DNA from: Ekhidna sp.
GTDB lineage: Bacteria; Bacteroidota; Bacteroidia; Cytophagales; Cyclobacteriaceae
DNA length: 5,777 nucleotides
NCBI GenBank assembly: GCA_013214445.1
Contig: JABSPG010000279.1
Coordinates: 1 to 5,777 of the forward strand
Direction: 5' to 3'
The notes beneath the pieces were generated by a model that was not told the origin of the DNA, did not search any database, and saw only the letters and a program-made list of their open reading frames with translations. Positions 5,195-5,777 of the stretch are shown here, piece after piece. The position numbers and the translations under genes are program-made. The stretch's first letter is position 1. Each line of letters opens with the position of its first letter.

Positions 5195-5777
5195 TTACTC
5201 TTCGGATTTTTCAGCTTTCTTTTCTGGTCTTGGTGGACGAGGAAGCAAAACTTTTCTAGACAGCTTGAACTTGCCTGTTCGCTTATCGATATCGATTAGT
5301 TTCACCTTGATCTCTTCACCCTCTTCCATCACGTCAGAAACATTCTCTACACGCTCCCATTTAATTTCAGAAATGTGTAGCAATCCGTCCTTACCAGGAA
5401 GGAACTCCACAAAAGCACCAAATGGCATAATGGATTTAACCTTACCGTCATAAACCTCTCCTACCTCTGGCTGCTGTACGATTGCCTTGATTCGAGCAAG
5501 CGCATTGTCAAGAGACTCGCCATCAACAGCAAAGATGCTTACTTTTCCACCTTTTTCATCTTCTTCGATGTTTACAGTAGCGCCAGATTCCTTTTGGATC
5601 TCCTGAATGATTTTACCACCAGGTCCGATTACCGCTCCGATCAATTCTCTGTCAATTCTAAGCTGCTCCATTCTCGGTGCGTGAGATTTCAATTGCTCTC
5701 TAGGCTCTGTAATCGTCTTAGCCATTTCACCAAGGATATGCAATCTACCTTTCTTGGCTTGCTCCAATGCCTGAGCA
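5195..5777 (-). CDS. pnp: Polyribonucleotide nucleotidyltransferase, C-terminal part (5' end outside window)
   Basis: The last 193 residues of PNPase are visible. This phosphorolytic 3'-5' exoribonuclease works as a trimer in RNA turnover. The visible part starts in AQALEQAKKGRLHILGEM, the helical end of the second RNase PH-like core. A KH domain follows (visible residues about 36-99) with IGAVIGPGGKIIQEI, whose GPGG loop (51-54) contacts RNA. An S1 domain (about 105-176, VGEVYDGKVKSIMPFGAFVEF, LLHISEI, GKFKLSRK) comes next. Both RNA-binding domains look complete. After S1 only a short tail of charged and proline-rich residues remains (LLPRPPRPEKKAEKSEE), with no long extension. The TTG at 5767 is an internal Leu codon of the conserved ALEQA segment, not a start, because reading is open to the window edge. 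It is followed by its own terminator and then trxB. The catalytic core lies beyond the window. Confidence 0.97.
   Translation of the reverse strand, partial: AQALEQAKKGRLHILGEMAKTITEPREQLKSHAPRMEQLRIDRELIGAVIGPGGKIIQEIQKESGATVNIEEDEKGGKVSIFAVDGESLDNALARIKAIVQQPEVGEVYDGKVKSIMPFGAFVEFLPGKDGLLHISEIKWERVENVSDVMEEGEEIKVKLIDIDKRTGKFKLSRKVLLPRPPRPEKKAEKSEE

Noticed and set aside
1..5777. CRISPR arrays, transposases, integrases, tRNA/rRNA genes, riboswitches or toxin-antitoxin genes
   Set aside because: No regular repeat-spacer pattern, mobile-element protein, cloverleaf, or conserved leader structure was seen; every gap between genes is under about 110 bases and is accounted for by terminators, short repeats or promoter-like sequence.

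Overview
The window looks like ordinary chromosomal DNA from a Bacteroidota species, most likely a marine Cytophagales-type bacterium. Four things point there: moderately AT-rich DNA; start codons without convincing AGGAGG Shine-Dalgarno sequences; TAnnTTTG-type promoter elements; and a relaxed lipoprotein signal of the kind common in that phylum. The thioredoxin reductase and PNPase sequences fit this. Placement is by family knowledge and inspection only; no search was run.

Left part, plus strand (1-1650): the C-terminal end of one exported-type amidohydrolase is followed 6 bases later by a complete second amidohydrolase with a signal peptide. The second has lost most of the recognisable metal-binding residues of the superfamily. 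A strong rho-independent terminator (1585-1615) closes this operon. Middle (1650-4074): a cytoplasmic patatin-like (RssA-type) lipase on the plus strand converges on a small secreted, probably beta-barrel protein on the minus strand, and their stop codons overlap. That small protein is divergently arranged, across an 80-base gap, with a plus-strand lipoprotein predicted to be a beta-propeller. Each of these two genes has a TAnnTTTG element ending three bases before its ATG.

Right part, minus strand (4138-5777): the 3' end of pnp (KH and S1 domains) is followed by a rho-independent terminator and then by trxB, complete with FAD, NADPH and CxxC motifs. A bidirectional terminator (4087-4121) separates trxB from the converging lipoprotein gene.

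The genes do not form one pathway. Housekeeping functions (RNA turnover by pnp, thiol redox by trxB) sit next to envelope and periplasmic genes of unknown substrate. There is no sign of a mobile element, CRISPR array, RNA gene or defence system. The points most worth a second look are the apparent pseudoenzyme amidohydrolase, the tight promoter/start arrangement of the divergent envelope pair, the overlapping convergent stops, and the repeats around the trxB ends.
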